Shown here piece by piece: positions 24,190 through 33,273 of a stretch of DNA of 64,000 nt; position 1 is the stretch's first letter; each line of letters opens with the position of its first letter. The notes beneath the pieces are model-generated. The model did not search any database. It was not told where the DNA came from and saw only the letters and a list, made by a program, of their open reading frames with translations. The DNA is taken from contig NZ_JAGIQA010000002.1 in assembly GCF_017814975.1 (NCBI RefSeq), forward strand, positions 124,001-188,000, written 5' to 3'. A program made the position numbers and the translations under genes. This DNA comes from Cupriavidus consociatus (lineage in GTDB: Bacteria; Pseudomonadota; Gammaproteobacteria; Burkholderiales; Burkholderiaceae).

Positions 24190-25722
24190 ATGATCGACCT
24201 TGCAAGACGACGCCTGCGCGTACGCCTGAACCCCGCCGCGATGATCGTCCCGGCGACCATCGCCCTGGCGGTTGCCATTGCCGGACTGGGCGCCGCGGCA
24301 CTGGCCCAGATGCGAAGCGACGCGCTGGCGAGCGCCAGCGAAGGCTCGGCCAACCTGGCGCTCACGCTGGAGCGCAGCATCTCGCGCAACCTGCACATCT
24401 ACCAGTTCGCCATCGCCGGGGTCGCCGATGCCATGCAGGACCCGGAAGTGATGCAGCTGCCGACCGCCTTGCGCCAGCGCGTGCTGTTCGACCGTTCGAT
24501 CAATGCCGAGGACATGGGCTCGCTGCTGGCCACCGATGCCAGCGGCAATCTCGTGCTCGATTCGCACAAGTGGCCGCCCCGCGCCGTGAACCTTGCGGAC
24601 CGCGACTATTTCCAGGCCCACCTGCACAACGCCAACGCCGGCATCTTCCTCAGCCAGCCGTTCCAGCCACGGCTCACCGCGGATAACAAGTCCATCGGCC
24701 TGAGCCGGCGCGTGTCGGGGCCCGATGGCACTTTCCGCGGCATCGTCGTCGGCACACTGCGCCTGAACTACTTCCGCAAGCTGTTCGATGGTGTCAGCCT
24801 CGGCGCAGGCGGTACGCTGACGCTGCTGCGCACCGACGGGACCATCATCATGCGCCGCCCCTACGACGATGCGTCGGTGGGCCGCAATATCTCGGCCAGC
24901 CCTTCCTTCGCGCCGCTGCTGCGGGGCACCGAAGGCAGCTTTATCGGCGTCGCCGCGGTCGACGGCGTGCGGCGGCTGTATAGCTACCGGCGCCTGGCCG
25001 ACTTCCCGCTCATGGTGGTGGTCGGGCTCTCGGTCCACGACGTGCTGGCCCCCTGGTACAAGCGCGCATGGTGGTTTGCCGGGCTGATCGCGGCGGTCGA
25101 TGCTCTGATCGTGGCGCTGGCGGTGCTGCTGTCGCGCCAGTGGCGTCGCCGCCTCGACATGGAAGCGCACCTGCGCCTGATGGTGAATACCGATGGCCTG
25201 ACCGGCCTGGGCAGCCGGCGCGCGCTGGATGACGCCGCCGACAAGGAATGGCGGCGCGCGTGGCGCGCCGGCCAGCCGCTGTCGCTGCTGATGGTCGATG
25301 TCGACCACTTCAAGCAGTTCAACGACCGCTACGGCCATCTTGCCGGCGACGATGCGCTGGCCGCGGTCGGCGACAGCATCCAGAAGCAGATCCGCGGGCC
25401 GGGCGACTATGCCGGCCGCTACGGCGGCGAGGAGTTCGCGATCCTGCTGCCCGGCACGCCTGCCGCCGGCGCCGCCAGGGTCGCCGAGGCCATCCGCCAC
25501 GCGGTACAGGCACTGGGGATTCCGAACGCGACCAGCCCGCTCGGCACGCTGTCAGTCAGCATCGGCGTTGCCACCAGTTCGGCCGGCGGCGGGGATGGCC
25601 AGCGGTTCGCGAACCTGCGCGCGTTCCTGCATGGCGGCGACCAGGCGCTCTATCTGGCCAAGCGCGACGGCCGCAACCGCGTGGTGGTATTAAGCGAACC
25701 CACGCCGGCGCTTGCGGACTGA
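24190..25722 (+). CDS. Membrane diguanylate cyclase with periplasmic Cache sensor
   Basis: 510 residues. Two membrane segments (IVPATIALAVAIAGLGAAALA near residues 18-38 and WWFAGLIAAVDALIVALAVLLS near 295-316) bracket a periplasmic PDC/Cache-type domain with DASGNLVLDSHKWPPRAVNLADRDYF and GIVVGTLRLNYF. The GGDEF domain begins at LTGLGSRRALDD and has the active loop RYGGEEF (GGEEF 412-416) and metal residue D in LLMVDVDHFKQFND. It makes c-di-GMP from GTP. The inhibitory I-site before the active loop reads GPGD, not RxxD, so product feedback may be weak. A TACAAT -10-like box lies at 24151-24156. Ligand unknown. Confidence 0.88.
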   Translation: MIDLARRRLRVRLNPAAMIVPATIALAVAIAGLGAAALAQMRSDALASASEGSANLALTLERSISRNLHIYQFAIAGVADAMQDPEVMQLPTALRQRVLFDRSINAEDMGSLLATDASGNLVLDSHKWPPRAVNLADRDYFQAHLHNANAGIFLSQPFQPRLTADNKSIGLSRRVSGPDGTFRGIVVGTLRLNYFRKLFDGVSLGAGGTLTLLRTDGTIIMRRPYDDASVGRNISASPSFAPLLRGTEGSFIGVAAVDGVRRLYSYRRLADFPLMVVVGLSVHDVLAPWYKRAWWFAGLIAAVDALIVALAVLLSRQWRRRLDMEAHLRLMVNTDGLTGLGSRRALDDAADKEWRRAWRAGQPLSLLMVDVDHFKQFNDRYGHLAGDDALAAVGDSIQKQIRGPGDYAGRYGGEEFAILLPGTPAAGAARVAEAIRHAVQALGIPNATSPLGTLSVSIGVATSSAGGGDGQRFANLRAFLHGGDQALYLAKRDGRNRVVVLSEPTPALAD

Positions 25723-25772
25723 TGCGGCGCCTTCCCGCGATGCAGCGCTTCATTGCGCCCGGTGCAAGCGCC

Positions 25773-27041
25773 TCATTGCGTCCGGTGCAGGTACGCTTCG
25801 ACGTAGCTCGCGCCGCACTTGATCAGGTCGCGGGTATCGCCGGAATGATGCCCCGCCTCGGCGGACACCACCAGCGCCTGCGCCAGTTCGCGCAGCCGGT
25901 TGCGCAATGCCTGCTTGTCCGACCCCGCCGCGCTCCTGAAGTGGATAAAGGCCTTCTCGGCGGCATCCGCGATGGCGACCGCCGTCGCCTGCCCTTGCTC
26001 GCCCGCCTTGACGGCAGCGTTCACGATCTCGTCGACATAGAGCGCCACGATGGGCGTCACGCCGTCGTTGCCGGTCCTGACCGGATGACGGGTCGCGTCG
26101 CCGCGGGCGTGCTCGTCCACGACGACCTGCGCCCGCGCGCGTATCGGCGCGGTCGGCGGCGCGGGCTGGCCGCTATGCCGCATCGAGCCGAAGCGCTGGG
26201 CAAAATGCCAGGTAAATTCGGCACCCAGCAGGAAAATCTGCGCGGCGTAGTACACCCATAGCAGCAACACCACCAGCGATCCCGCCGCGCCATACCCGCT
26301 GGCCACGCCACTCTTGCCGATGTACAGGCCGATCAGGAACTTGCCCAGCGTGAACAGCAGCGCCGTGACGACGGCGCCCAGCCAGACGTCGAACCAGCGG
26401 ATCTTGGTGCGCGGCATGATCTTGTAGATCATCGCGAACACCACGGTCGTCAGCACCAGGCTGATGACGGTGTCCAGCGCATGCCCGACCGCCTCGTCGA
26501 CGCCCAGCAGCGGCCCCCACTCGCGCCCCATCGCCGAAATGCCGGCGCTGAGCAGCAGCGAAACGACCAGCAGGAAGCCGATGCCCAGGATCATGCCGAA
26601 CGACAGCAGCCGCGCGCGCAGCAGCGAGAACAGGCCTGAACTCTTCAGGCGCTGCGGCACGCGCCAGATGCGGTCGAGCGCCGACTGCAGCTCGGCAAAC
26701 ACCGTGGTCGCGCCGATCAGCAGTGCCACCACGCCGAAGATGGCGGTGACGGTGCTGGCCGCCGGCTCGCTGACCGCGATCAGCATCTCTTCGACCACCT
26801 CCGCCCCTTCGGTGCCGATCAGACCGTTCAGCTCGCTGACAACCTCCCCGCGCGCGGCTTCCGCGCCGAAGATCACGCCCGCCACGGTGATGACGATCAT
26901 CAGCAGCGGAGCAATGGAGAAAACGGTGTAGTACGCCAGCGCCGCACCCATGCTCGGGGCATAGTCGTCGATCCACGACTTGATGCTCTCGCGGATCAGC
27001 TCGAAGGCGGCGCGCGGCGACACGGGGCCAAGGGAAAGCAT
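25773..27041 (-). CDS. YihY/UPF0761 inner-membrane protein (with C-terminal extension)
   Basis: 422 residues from ATG 27041 (AGGACC upstream). The N-terminal 300 residues hold the YihY (formerly ribonuclease BN-like) core: SWIDDYAPSMGAALAYYTVFSIAPLLMIVI, GATTVFAELQSALDRIWRVP, IMPRTKIRWFDVWLGAVVTALLF and GSLVVLLLWVYYAAQIFLLGAEFT, with about six membrane segments. A hydrophilic tail of about 130 residues (from GSMRHSG) is extra; it contains a helical stretch (DEIVNAAVKAGEQGQATAVAIADAAEKAF) and is not assigned. Role in the cell is not established for the family; the old RNase BN name is an error. Same strand as the LacI gene upstream. Confidence 0.85.
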   Translation of the reverse strand: MLSLGPVSPRAAFELIRESIKSWIDDYAPSMGAALAYYTVFSIAPLLMIVITVAGVIFGAEAARGEVVSELNGLIGTEGAEVVEEMLIAVSEPAASTVTAIFGVVALLIGATTVFAELQSALDRIWRVPQRLKSSGLFSLLRARLLSFGMILGIGFLLVVSLLLSAGISAMGREWGPLLGVDEAVGHALDTVISLVLTTVVFAMIYKIMPRTKIRWFDVWLGAVVTALLFTLGKFLIGLYIGKSGVASGYGAAGSLVVLLLWVYYAAQIFLLGAEFTWHFAQRFGSMRHSGQPAPPTAPIRARAQVVVDEHARGDATRHPVRTGNDGVTPIVALYVDEIVNAAVKAGEQGQATAVAIADAAEKAFIHFRSAAGSDKQALRNRLRELAQALVVSAEAGHHSGDTRDLIKCGASYVEAYLHRTQ

Positions 27042-27227
27042 GCGAGGTCCTGTCGCGAGGTGTCCTGCATGGCAATAGCAAATCCCATTCCAGAGCGCCG
27101 GCGCCCGCAATGCGGCGCGTGGGGCGACATCTGTCGCTCCATCCTGCAACGGGCGTTCCAGAATTACCGCCCTTCCGCCTGTGCGGCATGTGCGGCATGT
27201 GCCTGCCAGAGTACGCGGCGGGCGGTT

Positions 27228-28265
27228 CTATGACGCGTCGCCGCGCGGCGCGGCGGTGGAACCGCGCACAATCAGCTGCGGCGTGAGCTGCACGGTGACG
27301 GCATCGGATCCCGGCTTGTCGATCTGCCGCAGCAGCAGCCGCGCCGCCTCCTCGCCCATTTCATGGACGGCGATGCGCACCGTGGTCAGCGGCGGCGTCA
27401 GCGCATCGGCGAACGGCATGTCGTTGTGGCCCACCACCGAAATGTCGGCGGGGCAATCCAGTCCGCGTTCGCGCAGCAGGTCGTAGCAGCCCATCGCCAC
27501 CAGGTCGTTGCCGGCGGCGATGGCGGTGACCGCCGGAAAGGCTTCAAGCAGCTGCGCGCACGCCTGCTTGCCAGCCTCGCGCGAATAGCTGGCGGCCTCG
27601 ATCACATGCCATGCGTCGCGGCGCAGGCGGTGCCGCCTGACCGCCTGGACAAAGCCCTCGCGTCGCAGGAAGCCGGTGGACAGCGCGGCCGGCCCGGCGA
27701 TATGGCCGATATGGCGATGGCCGAGGCCGGCCAGGTGGTCAACCGTCAGCCGCATCGCCAGCAGGTTGTCGCTGACCACGCACGAGACCCGTCCCGTCTC
27801 TTCGCCGCGGTTGACCGTGACGACGGGGATATGCTGCCGGATGCAGTAGTCGAGCACCGCGTCCTCGCGCTCCGCCGTCGCCAGCACCAGCCCTTCGACC
27901 TGCCGGCCGATCATCTGGTCGATGATGAAGCGCTGCCGGCTCTTGTCGGTACCGGCGTTGACGACGATGGGCACGTAGCCCTGCTGCGCCAGCACCGACT
28001 CGATCCCCGCCAGGATCGGCGGGAACACCGGGTTGGCGATATCGGGCAGCACCACGCCTACCAGGCCGGAGCGCTGCGTGCGCAAGCCCGCGGCGATGCG
28101 GTTGGGGCGGAAGCCGCGCGCCTCGGCCACCTCCAGGATGCGCGCCGCCACGTCCTGCGCCACCAGATGCCGCGTGGCCGGGTTCATGACCCGCGAGACC
28201 GTCGAGTAATGCACGTCGATCTCGGCGGCCAGGTCTTTGAGGGTGAGGCGCTTGCGCTCGGACAT
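27228..28265 (-). CDS. LacI-family transcriptional regulator
   Basis: 345 residues. LacI HTH with LTLKDLAAEIDVHYSTVSRVMNPATRH at residues 7-33 and the hinge helix RPNRIAAGLRTQRS, then the periplasmic-binding-like effector domain (LVGVVLPDIANPVFPPILAGIE, TAIAAGNDLVAMGCYDLLRERG, ISVVGHNDMPFADALTPPLTTVRI). It lies downstream of the seven-gene dioxygenase operon on the same strand, separated by 470 bp. The perfect LacI-type operator TGCAAACGTTTGCA at that operon's promoter (35014-35027) is its most likely target, as no other LacI gene is in the window. A CATTG-C-CAATG palindrome at 28322-28332 could serve autoregulation but is unproven. Confidence 0.88.
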   Translation of the reverse strand: MSERKRLTLKDLAAEIDVHYSTVSRVMNPATRHLVAQDVAARILEVAEARGFRPNRIAAGLRTQRSGLVGVVLPDIANPVFPPILAGIESVLAQQGYVPIVVNAGTDKSRQRFIIDQMIGRQVEGLVLATAEREDAVLDYCIRQHIPVVTVNRGEETGRVSCVVSDNLLAMRLTVDHLAGLGHRHIGHIAGPAALSTGFLRREGFVQAVRRHRLRRDAWHVIEAASYSREAGKQACAQLLEAFPAVTAIAAGNDLVAMGCYDLLRERGLDCPADISVVGHNDMPFADALTPPLTTVRIAVHEMGEEAARLLLRQIDKPGSDAVTVQLTPQLIVRGSTAAPRGDAS

Positions 28266-28735
28266 GACGGCAGGTGGCTGGGCGGCGGCCCGGGGATGGT
28301 GGGATGCGACATTTTAAAGGGCATTGCCAATGGGGACTAATTCCGGCGCTTCAGTTCCATGGCATGTCGCGTCCTGATTTGGCTCTGGCTGAGCGGGCGG
28401 GCCGCCACTTTTATCGTAGCGTGCCGGGGCTTTCGTACGGGGCTTCGCTTCCTCACAAAACAGGGCTGCCTGACGCCGTGGTGCGCCACGGTGGCTCGGG
28501 ATTGACGCGGTGATTGAACGAGCCCAGAGCTGTGGGTGGTTCCTGCTGCTGGCGGCATCATAGGAACGCCTGCGGCTGCGCTGCGCGCCGGCTGGCACTG
28601 AACGCGTCGCTGCGCTCGCTTGGCGCTATCGCCGATGAGCTCAAGCGTCTGCCGCCGCCCGCTGTTTGCTCCCCTCTCCCGCTTGCGGGAGAGGGGCCGG
28701 GGGTGAGGGCCGGAGCTTCCACGAAGTGCAGCGCG
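28266..28735. other. Gene-free stretch between LacI and Bug genes
   Basis: 470 bp with no convincing gene. Short open frames exist on the leftward strand (28314-28598, 28337-28561) but lack ribosome sites and family likeness. The LacI promoter should be near 28300-28340. The most structured part is the palindrome 28671-28696. Confidence 0.5.
28671..28696. repeat. REP-like palindromic element
   Basis: A perfect 12-bp stem CCCCTCTCCCGC-TT-GCGGGAGAGGGG, followed by CCGGGGGTGAGGGC. Elements of this type (CCCTCTCCC...GGGAGAGGG) are scattered between genes in many high-GC proteobacteria. It begins 40 bp downstream of the Bug stop on the leftward strand and lacks a T-run; it may protect the 3' end of the operon mRNA. 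Confidence 0.6.
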
Positions 28736-29728
28736 CTACTCTCCCGCCCTCACGCCGGACTGCCGCACCACCGGCGCCAGCTTGCCGATTTCCGCCTGGA
28801 TATACGCGGCAAACTCCTGCGGTGACGAACGCCGCGGCTCGGCGCCCTGCGCGGCCAGGCGCTCGCGCACGTCGGGCGATGACAGCGCCTTGCCGATCTC
28901 GGCGTTGAGGGCGTCGACGATCTCGCGCGGCGTCCCGGCTGGGGCCAGGATGCCGAACCAGGAATCGAAGGCATAGCCCGGAAAGCCGGACTCCGCGACG
29001 GTCGGGATATCCGGCAGCGCGCTGGCCCGCCTGGCCGTGGTCACCGCCAGCGCGCGCAGCTTGCCTTGCCTGACGAACGGCATGGCCGAGACGGAGGGCG
29101 CGAACATCATGTCGCCCCGGCCGGCCATGACGTCGGTAAGCGCTTCGCCGGTGCCCTTGTACGGGATATGCGCGATGTCAATCCCGGCCTGCATCTTGAA
29201 CATCTCGCCGCTGAGGTGCGTGGAGCTGCCGGAGCCCGCGGAGTCAAAGTTCAGTGCGCCGGGCGTGGCCTTGGCCGCCGCCACCACGTCGCGCACTGAC
29301 TTGTACTTGCTGGCCGCGTTGACCACCAGCACATTGGGCACGCTGGCCACCAGCGACACCGGCGCGAAGTCCTTCACCGTGTCATAGCCGAGCCTGGGAT
29401 ACAGCGTGGCGTTGATCGCGTGCCCGACCGACACCAGGATCAGCGTGTAGCCGTCCGGCGCCGCCTTGGCCACGCCGGTGGCGCCGACGGTGCCGCCCGC
29501 GCCGGGCCGGTTGTCGACGATCACCTGGTAGCTGCCGCCCTCGCCCATCTTGCTGCCGAGGATGCGCGCCAGGATATCGGTGGCGCTGCCGGCCGAGAAC
29601 GGCACCACCAGCCGGATCGGCTTGGTGGGGTACTGGGGCTGCATACTGGCGGCGGAGGCGGCGGGGGCTGCCGCCAGCATCAACGTCGAAGTCAGCGCCA
29701 GCACGGCGCCCTGGATGGATCGAATCAT
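28736..29728 (-). CDS. Bug (TctC) family binding protein, aromatic operon
   Basis: 330 residues; ATG 29728 with GAGGAGACAAAG upstream. Signal peptide ends AAPAASAAS. Family marks: YPTKPIRLVVPFSAGSATD, VIVDNRPGAGG, AKAAPDGYTLILVS, FDSAGSGSSTHLSGE, HIPYKGTGEALTDVMAG, FDSWFGILAPAGTP. Last gene of the dioxygenase-SDR-BKACE-MDR-cupin-porin-Bug operon, 42 bp after the porin stop. Its likely ligand is the aromatic acid or a downstream acid the operon degrades. No permease gene accompanies it. Confidence 0.88.
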   Translation of the reverse strand: MIRSIQGAVLALTSTLMLAAAPAASAASMQPQYPTKPIRLVVPFSAGSATDILARILGSKMGEGGSYQVIVDNRPGAGGTVGATGVAKAAPDGYTLILVSVGHAINATLYPRLGYDTVKDFAPVSLVASVPNVLVVNAASKYKSVRDVVAAAKATPGALNFDSAGSGSSTHLSGEMFKMQAGIDIAHIPYKGTGEALTDVMAGRGDMMFAPSVSAMPFVRQGKLRALAVTTARRASALPDIPTVAESGFPGYAFDSWFGILAPAGTPREIVDALNAEIGKALSSPDVRERLAAQGAEPRRSSPQEFAAYIQAEIGKLAPVVRQSGVRAGE

Positions 29729-29770
29729 TCTTTGTCTCCTCATTGCCGGTCGGGACGCGTGTGCCGCGCC

Positions 29771-30874
29771 TCAGAAGAAATGCCGCATGCCGAGCGCGAC
29801 GGTCTGCGGGTCGGCGCCCGCGCTCACGCCCAGCTCGTTGATGGCAAAGTCATAGATCGCGTTGCGCTTGTTGTTGATACGGCTGTAGTAGGCAAACAGC
29901 GCCGTGCGCTTGGACAACGGGTAGTCGTAACCCACCGTGACCTGCGTCGCGCCCGTCTCCGCGCCGCTGCGGAAGAAGCCGACGGTCTCGGTGGCGTTGC
30001 CGGCGCCGTTGCTGGCCAGGCCAAAGCCGACCCGCACGCTGCCCGGCCCCAGCTTCTGCACCACCGACGCGTAATAGCCGTTGCGCGTCAGGTCGCCGGT
30101 GGCGGTGCGGTAGTGCAGCCGTTCATAGAGCAGCGCGACGGTCGTGCTCGGGAACTTGTAGGAAACGCCCGCCTTCATCGCATCGTCGTTGCGGCCCGCG
30201 GTCTGGTAGTGCTGGTGGATTTCATAGGCCAGCACCACATTGAGCGGACCGTTGTCGTAGGCGGCGGAAAACGAGTACAGCCCCGGGTTGCGCGGCACCG
30301 TGATCTTTTCCTCATTGATGCCCCACGCGGCCGCGCCGCTGAAGCCCGCCAGCGACGGCGTCTTGTAGACGATGATGTTTTTCTGCCGGCGGTCGAACGC
30401 GCTGGTGTCCTGCACGTTGTCCGAGCTTGACGTGGAGCCGTTGCCGATCAGCGCCATGTAGCCCGCGGTGGTCGGGTAATACGGATCGTAGGCCGAGGTC
30501 GCCTCGGTGTAAGGCGTCTGCCAGTGCCCCATGAACAGCGTGCCGGCGCTGCCCTGCAGCCCGATGCGCGAATTTCGCCCCGCGATCTGGCCCTGGCCGG
30601 TGTCGAGCGAGACGTTGCTCTCGATCTGCCAGATTGCCTTGAGGGCGCCGCCCAGCCCTTCCTCGCCGCGCATGCCGAACACGGAGCGGTTATTGGTCAG
30701 GCGGCCGACGCCGCCGAGGCGCGTGCCGTCGGTCGCCGTATTGGCATACGAATACTCCAGCGCGGTGTTGAGGCGCCCGTACAGCGTCACGGACGACTGC
30801 GCGCCGGCGTGGCCGCTGCAGGCGGCGCCCACGGCCAGCAGCAGCAAGCGGCACCGCTTGGAAACGGATGTCAT
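29771..30874 (-). CDS. Gram-negative trimeric porin (Burkholderiales type)
   Basis: 367 residues; ATG 30874 with CAGGGGTAG upstream. Signal peptide MTSVSKRCRLLLLAVGAACSGHAGAQ, then the conserved first strand SSVTLYGRLNTALEYSY. GEEGLGGALKAIWQIESNVSLDTGQGQIAGRNSRIGLQG is the porin strand 2-3 block with the L-box pattern, and the protein ends in SVALGMRHFF-type terminal aromatics (here ALGMRHFF). It follows the cupin gene by 100 bp and precedes the Bug gene, so porin and receptor are supplied together for uptake. Confidence 0.87.
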   Translation of the reverse strand: MTSVSKRCRLLLLAVGAACSGHAGAQSSVTLYGRLNTALEYSYANTATDGTRLGGVGRLTNNRSVFGMRGEEGLGGALKAIWQIESNVSLDTGQGQIAGRNSRIGLQGSAGTLFMGHWQTPYTEATSAYDPYYPTTAGYMALIGNGSTSSSDNVQDTSAFDRRQKNIIVYKTPSLAGFSGAAAWGINEEKITVPRNPGLYSFSAAYDNGPLNVVLAYEIHQHYQTAGRNDDAMKAGVSYKFPSTTVALLYERLHYRTATGDLTRNGYYASVVQKLGPGSVRVGFGLASNGAGNATETVGFFRSGAETGATQVTVGYDYPLSKRTALFAYYSRINNKRNAIYDFAINELGVSAGADPQTVALGMRHFF

Positions 30875-30974
30875 TGGTCTACCCCTGTGGTTGTGGTCAT
30901 TCTTTTTGTAGTCATTTCCGTGGTCAGTGCCGTGAAATCCGGCCCTGCAATCGTTTGCATTCCGGGGAGAAGGA

Positions 30975-31316
30975 TTACCCCTCCGGATACGGCATCGCCA
31001 GCAGCAGCATGGCAGGCCGGTTGCCCGGATTGGACACCTGCCGCGCCTCGCCCGGCGCCAGGCACACCGAGTCGTACTGCCCCAGCGTGACGGCCTCGTC
31101 CGGCGTATGCACGCAGACTTCGCCCTCGAGCACGACGTAGTGCTTTTCCACCGGCGAGGCATCCAGCGCGGTATGCCCGCCTGGCAGCAGCACCGAGACC
31201 CCGAGCCACAGTGCCTCGGACGGCCCCGCCTCGTGCCCCTGCAGCCGCAGGCAATGCATGCCGTCGTGATTGGGCGGGAAATACGCCGGCGCCCCGGTAA
31301 AACGGGTCGTGTTCAT
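30975..31316 (-). CDS. Small cupin-domain protein
   Basis: 113 residues, with its ATG overlapping the MDR stop as ATGA. Beta-barrel cupin pattern: GVSVLLPGGHTALDASPVEKHYVVLEGEVCVHTPDEAVTLGQYDSVCLAPGEARQVSN. Cupin motif 1 is GGHTALDASPVEKHYVVLEGE; the usual GX5HXH is degenerate (H48 and H59 region), so metal binding may use fewer His. Motif 2 (GEARQVSNPGNRPAMLL) lacks the usual His. Possibly a non-metal or weak-metal cupin, with an isomerase/decarboxylase or binding role in the ring-degradation pathway; not determinable. Confidence 0.75.
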   Translation of the reverse strand: MNTTRFTGAPAYFPPNHDGMHCLRLQGHEAGPSEALWLGVSVLLPGGHTALDASPVEKHYVVLEGEVCVHTPDEAVTLGQYDSVCLAPGEARQVSNPGNRPAMLLLAMPYPEG

Positions 31317-32290
31317 GGCTTGAGCACCACGCGCTCGGTCGCGCCTTGCAGGACCGCGCGGTACGCGTCCTTGGCATTGGCCAGTGCATAGGTGTAATCG
31401 GACAGCACCGGGAACGGCCGCAGCGCGCCCGAGGCGAACATCGGCGCGAGCTGGTCCAGAATCTTCGCGCACGCGCCGCTGTCCAGCGCCAGGGTGTCGA
31501 CGCCGACGTACGTATGCTGGCCGCGGTAGAAGGCGAAGATGTCGAACGGCACCGGCTTCTCGATGGTCGAGATAAAGATCTGCGCCGCGCCGACGGCCAT
31601 CGCCTGGTTGGCCTGCTCGAAGTACGGGCTGCCGACGGTGTTGTAGACGATGTCGGCGCCATGGCCGCCGGTCTCGTCGCGCACCACCCCGGCGATCGCT
31701 TCGCGGCTGGCGTCGATCATGCGCACTTCGCCGCTGGCATGGCCGCGGTAAGGCTCGGCCGTGCGCTCGACGGCAAAGACGCGCGCACCCAGCGCCGTGG
31801 CGATCTGGATGGTGGCCTGTCCCACCTTGCCATTGCCGCCACAGACCAGCACGGTGCTGCCGGCCTGCGGCATGCCGGCGCGGCGCAGGCCCTCATAGGC
31901 AGTGATGAACGGCACGCCCACGGCGCCGGCCTCCAGCAGCGACACCGAGGCCGGCTTGGCGCGCACCGCGCTGGCCGGGATGCGCAGGTACTTGCCATGC
32001 GTGCCGTCGCGGCGGATGCCCAGCTCGCCGCCGCTGCCCCACACCTGCAGGCCCAGCAGCGCGGCGGGCCCGTCGACCACCAGGCCGGCATAGTCGCGGC
32101 CGGGCGTGCGCGGCCACACCGCATGCGGCATCAGGCCCAGCGTCGCCTTCACGTCGCTGGGATTGACCCCGGCACTGGCAACTTCGATGATGCATTGGTC
32201 CGCCGCGGCATCGGGGCGCGGCACGCCGAGCAGCTCGAGCTGCAGCGCGTCGATATCGGCGGCTTTCTGGTTCACGCGGATCGTGTTCAT
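31313..32290 (-). CDS. MDR-superfamily oxidoreductase, quinone-reductase-like
   Basis: 325 residues, the length of zinc-free MDR enzymes. GRDYAGLVVDG (GroES-like domain), then NADP-binding STVLVCGGNGKVGQATIQIATALGARVFAVERTAE with the AxxGxxG-type pattern GGNGKVG. No zinc-binding structural cysteine cluster is seen. The likely reaction is NAD(P)H-dependent reduction of an enone or an oxidation of an alcohol. In this operon, between BKACE and cupin genes, it could act as the reductase for maleylacetate-like intermediates; that is inference only. Ribosome site GAAAGGAC before ATG 32290. Confidence 0.82.
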   Translation of the reverse strand: MNTIRVNQKAADIDALQLELLGVPRPDAAADQCIIEVASAGVNPSDVKATLGLMPHAVWPRTPGRDYAGLVVDGPAALLGLQVWGSGGELGIRRDGTHGKYLRIPASAVRAKPASVSLLEAGAVGVPFITAYEGLRRAGMPQAGSTVLVCGGNGKVGQATIQIATALGARVFAVERTAEPYRGHASGEVRMIDASREAIAGVVRDETGGHGADIVYNTVGSPYFEQANQAMAVGAAQIFISTIEKPVPFDIFAFYRGQHTYVGVDTLALDSGACAKILDQLAPMFASGALRPFPVLSDYTYALANAKDAYRAVLQGATERVVLKP

Positions 32291-32331
32291 GAGTTCTGTC
32301 CTTTCAGGAATCGCAATTCGGTTGGCGGGGA

Positions 32332-33216
32332 TCACGCTTCGCGCAGGCCCAGCGTGCGGCGCGCTTCGGCCGGCGACGCGACCTCGCCGCCGAGCGAGCG
32401 CACGATGTCGCGGGCCTTGGCGACCAGCGCGGCATTGCTGGGGGCCAGCACGCCCTTCTCCAGGTAGATGTTGTCTTCCAGGCCCACACGCACGTGGCCG
32501 CCGGCCAGCCATGCCTGCGCCACGATCGGGAACTCGGCGCGGCCAATGCCGAAGGCTGACCAGTGCGCGCCGGCGGGCACCATGTTGCGCGCATAGAAGA
32601 TGGTCTCGGGCGTGGGCGCGAAGCCGTACTTGACGCCCAGCACGAAGGTCCACAGGCCGGGCCCGTCGAGCACGCCTTCGCGGATGAAGTCGAGCGCCAT
32701 GTTGAGGTCGCCCGAGTCGAAGATCTCCAGCTCCGGCATGACGCCGGCGGCGCGGATCGCGGCGGCCATCTTGCGCACGTTGGCGGGCGTGTTGATGACC
32801 ACGTCGCCGCCGGAGTTCATGGTGTTGAGGTCGAGCGAACACACATCCGGGCGCAACGCGGCGATGTGCTCCACGCGCTTGCCCGGCGGCAGCAGCGTGG
32901 TGCCGGGCGCGGCCACGCGCGGCTCCTCTTCGCTCGGCACGAAGCGGCCGCCGGGACCGGTGGTGAGGTTGATGATCAGCGTGCGGTTGCGCGCGCGGAT
33001 GCGGTCAATGACATCCGCGTAGTACTCGAGCGCCATCGACGGGCGGCCCGTTTCGGGATCGCGCACGTGGATATGGGCCGCGGCAGCGCCGGCTTCGGCG
33101 GCTTCGAGCGCGGCGTCGGCGATCTGCGCCGGCGTGACCGGCAGGCCGGGATGCTGCTCGGGGGTGACGATATTGCCGGTCACCGCGCAGGTGATGATGG
33201 TCTTGCGTGCGTGCAT
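32332..33216 (-). CDS. BKACE (DUF849) beta-keto acid cleavage enzyme
   Basis: 294 residues. The metal motif AAHIHVRDPETG (H48, H50) and the third ligand region VGLEDNIY (E247) are intact, as are IINLTTGPGG and SLDLNTMN, all marks of the BKACE family. Known members condense a beta-keto acid with acetyl-CoA to give acetoacetate and a new acyl-CoA, with a divalent metal (usually zinc). The substrate depends on active-site residues not interpretable by eye. The neighbours (intradiol dioxygenase, SDR, MDR) suggest a beta-keto acid derived from ring cleavage. No good ribosome site precedes ATG 33216. Confidence 0.88.
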   Translation of the reverse strand: MHARKTIITCAVTGNIVTPEQHPGLPVTPAQIADAALEAAEAGAAAAHIHVRDPETGRPSMALEYYADVIDRIRARNRTLIINLTTGPGGRFVPSEEEPRVAAPGTTLLPPGKRVEHIAALRPDVCSLDLNTMNSGGDVVINTPANVRKMAAAIRAAGVMPELEIFDSGDLNMALDFIREGVLDGPGLWTFVLGVKYGFAPTPETIFYARNMVPAGAHWSAFGIGRAEFPIVAQAWLAGGHVRVGLEDNIYLEKGVLAPSNAALVAKARDIVRSLGGEVASPAEARRTLGLREA

Positions 33217-33273
33217 GAGGGAATGTTGCGAGCGTTGGTGAGGAACAAGGAAAAAGCGGAGCGCGGCGCCGGG

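Noticed and set aside
28314-28598. A 94-codon leftward open frame in the gap upstream of the LacI gene
   Set aside because: No ribosome site, no recognisable family, mixed basic/polar composition; two other overlapping frames are equally open.
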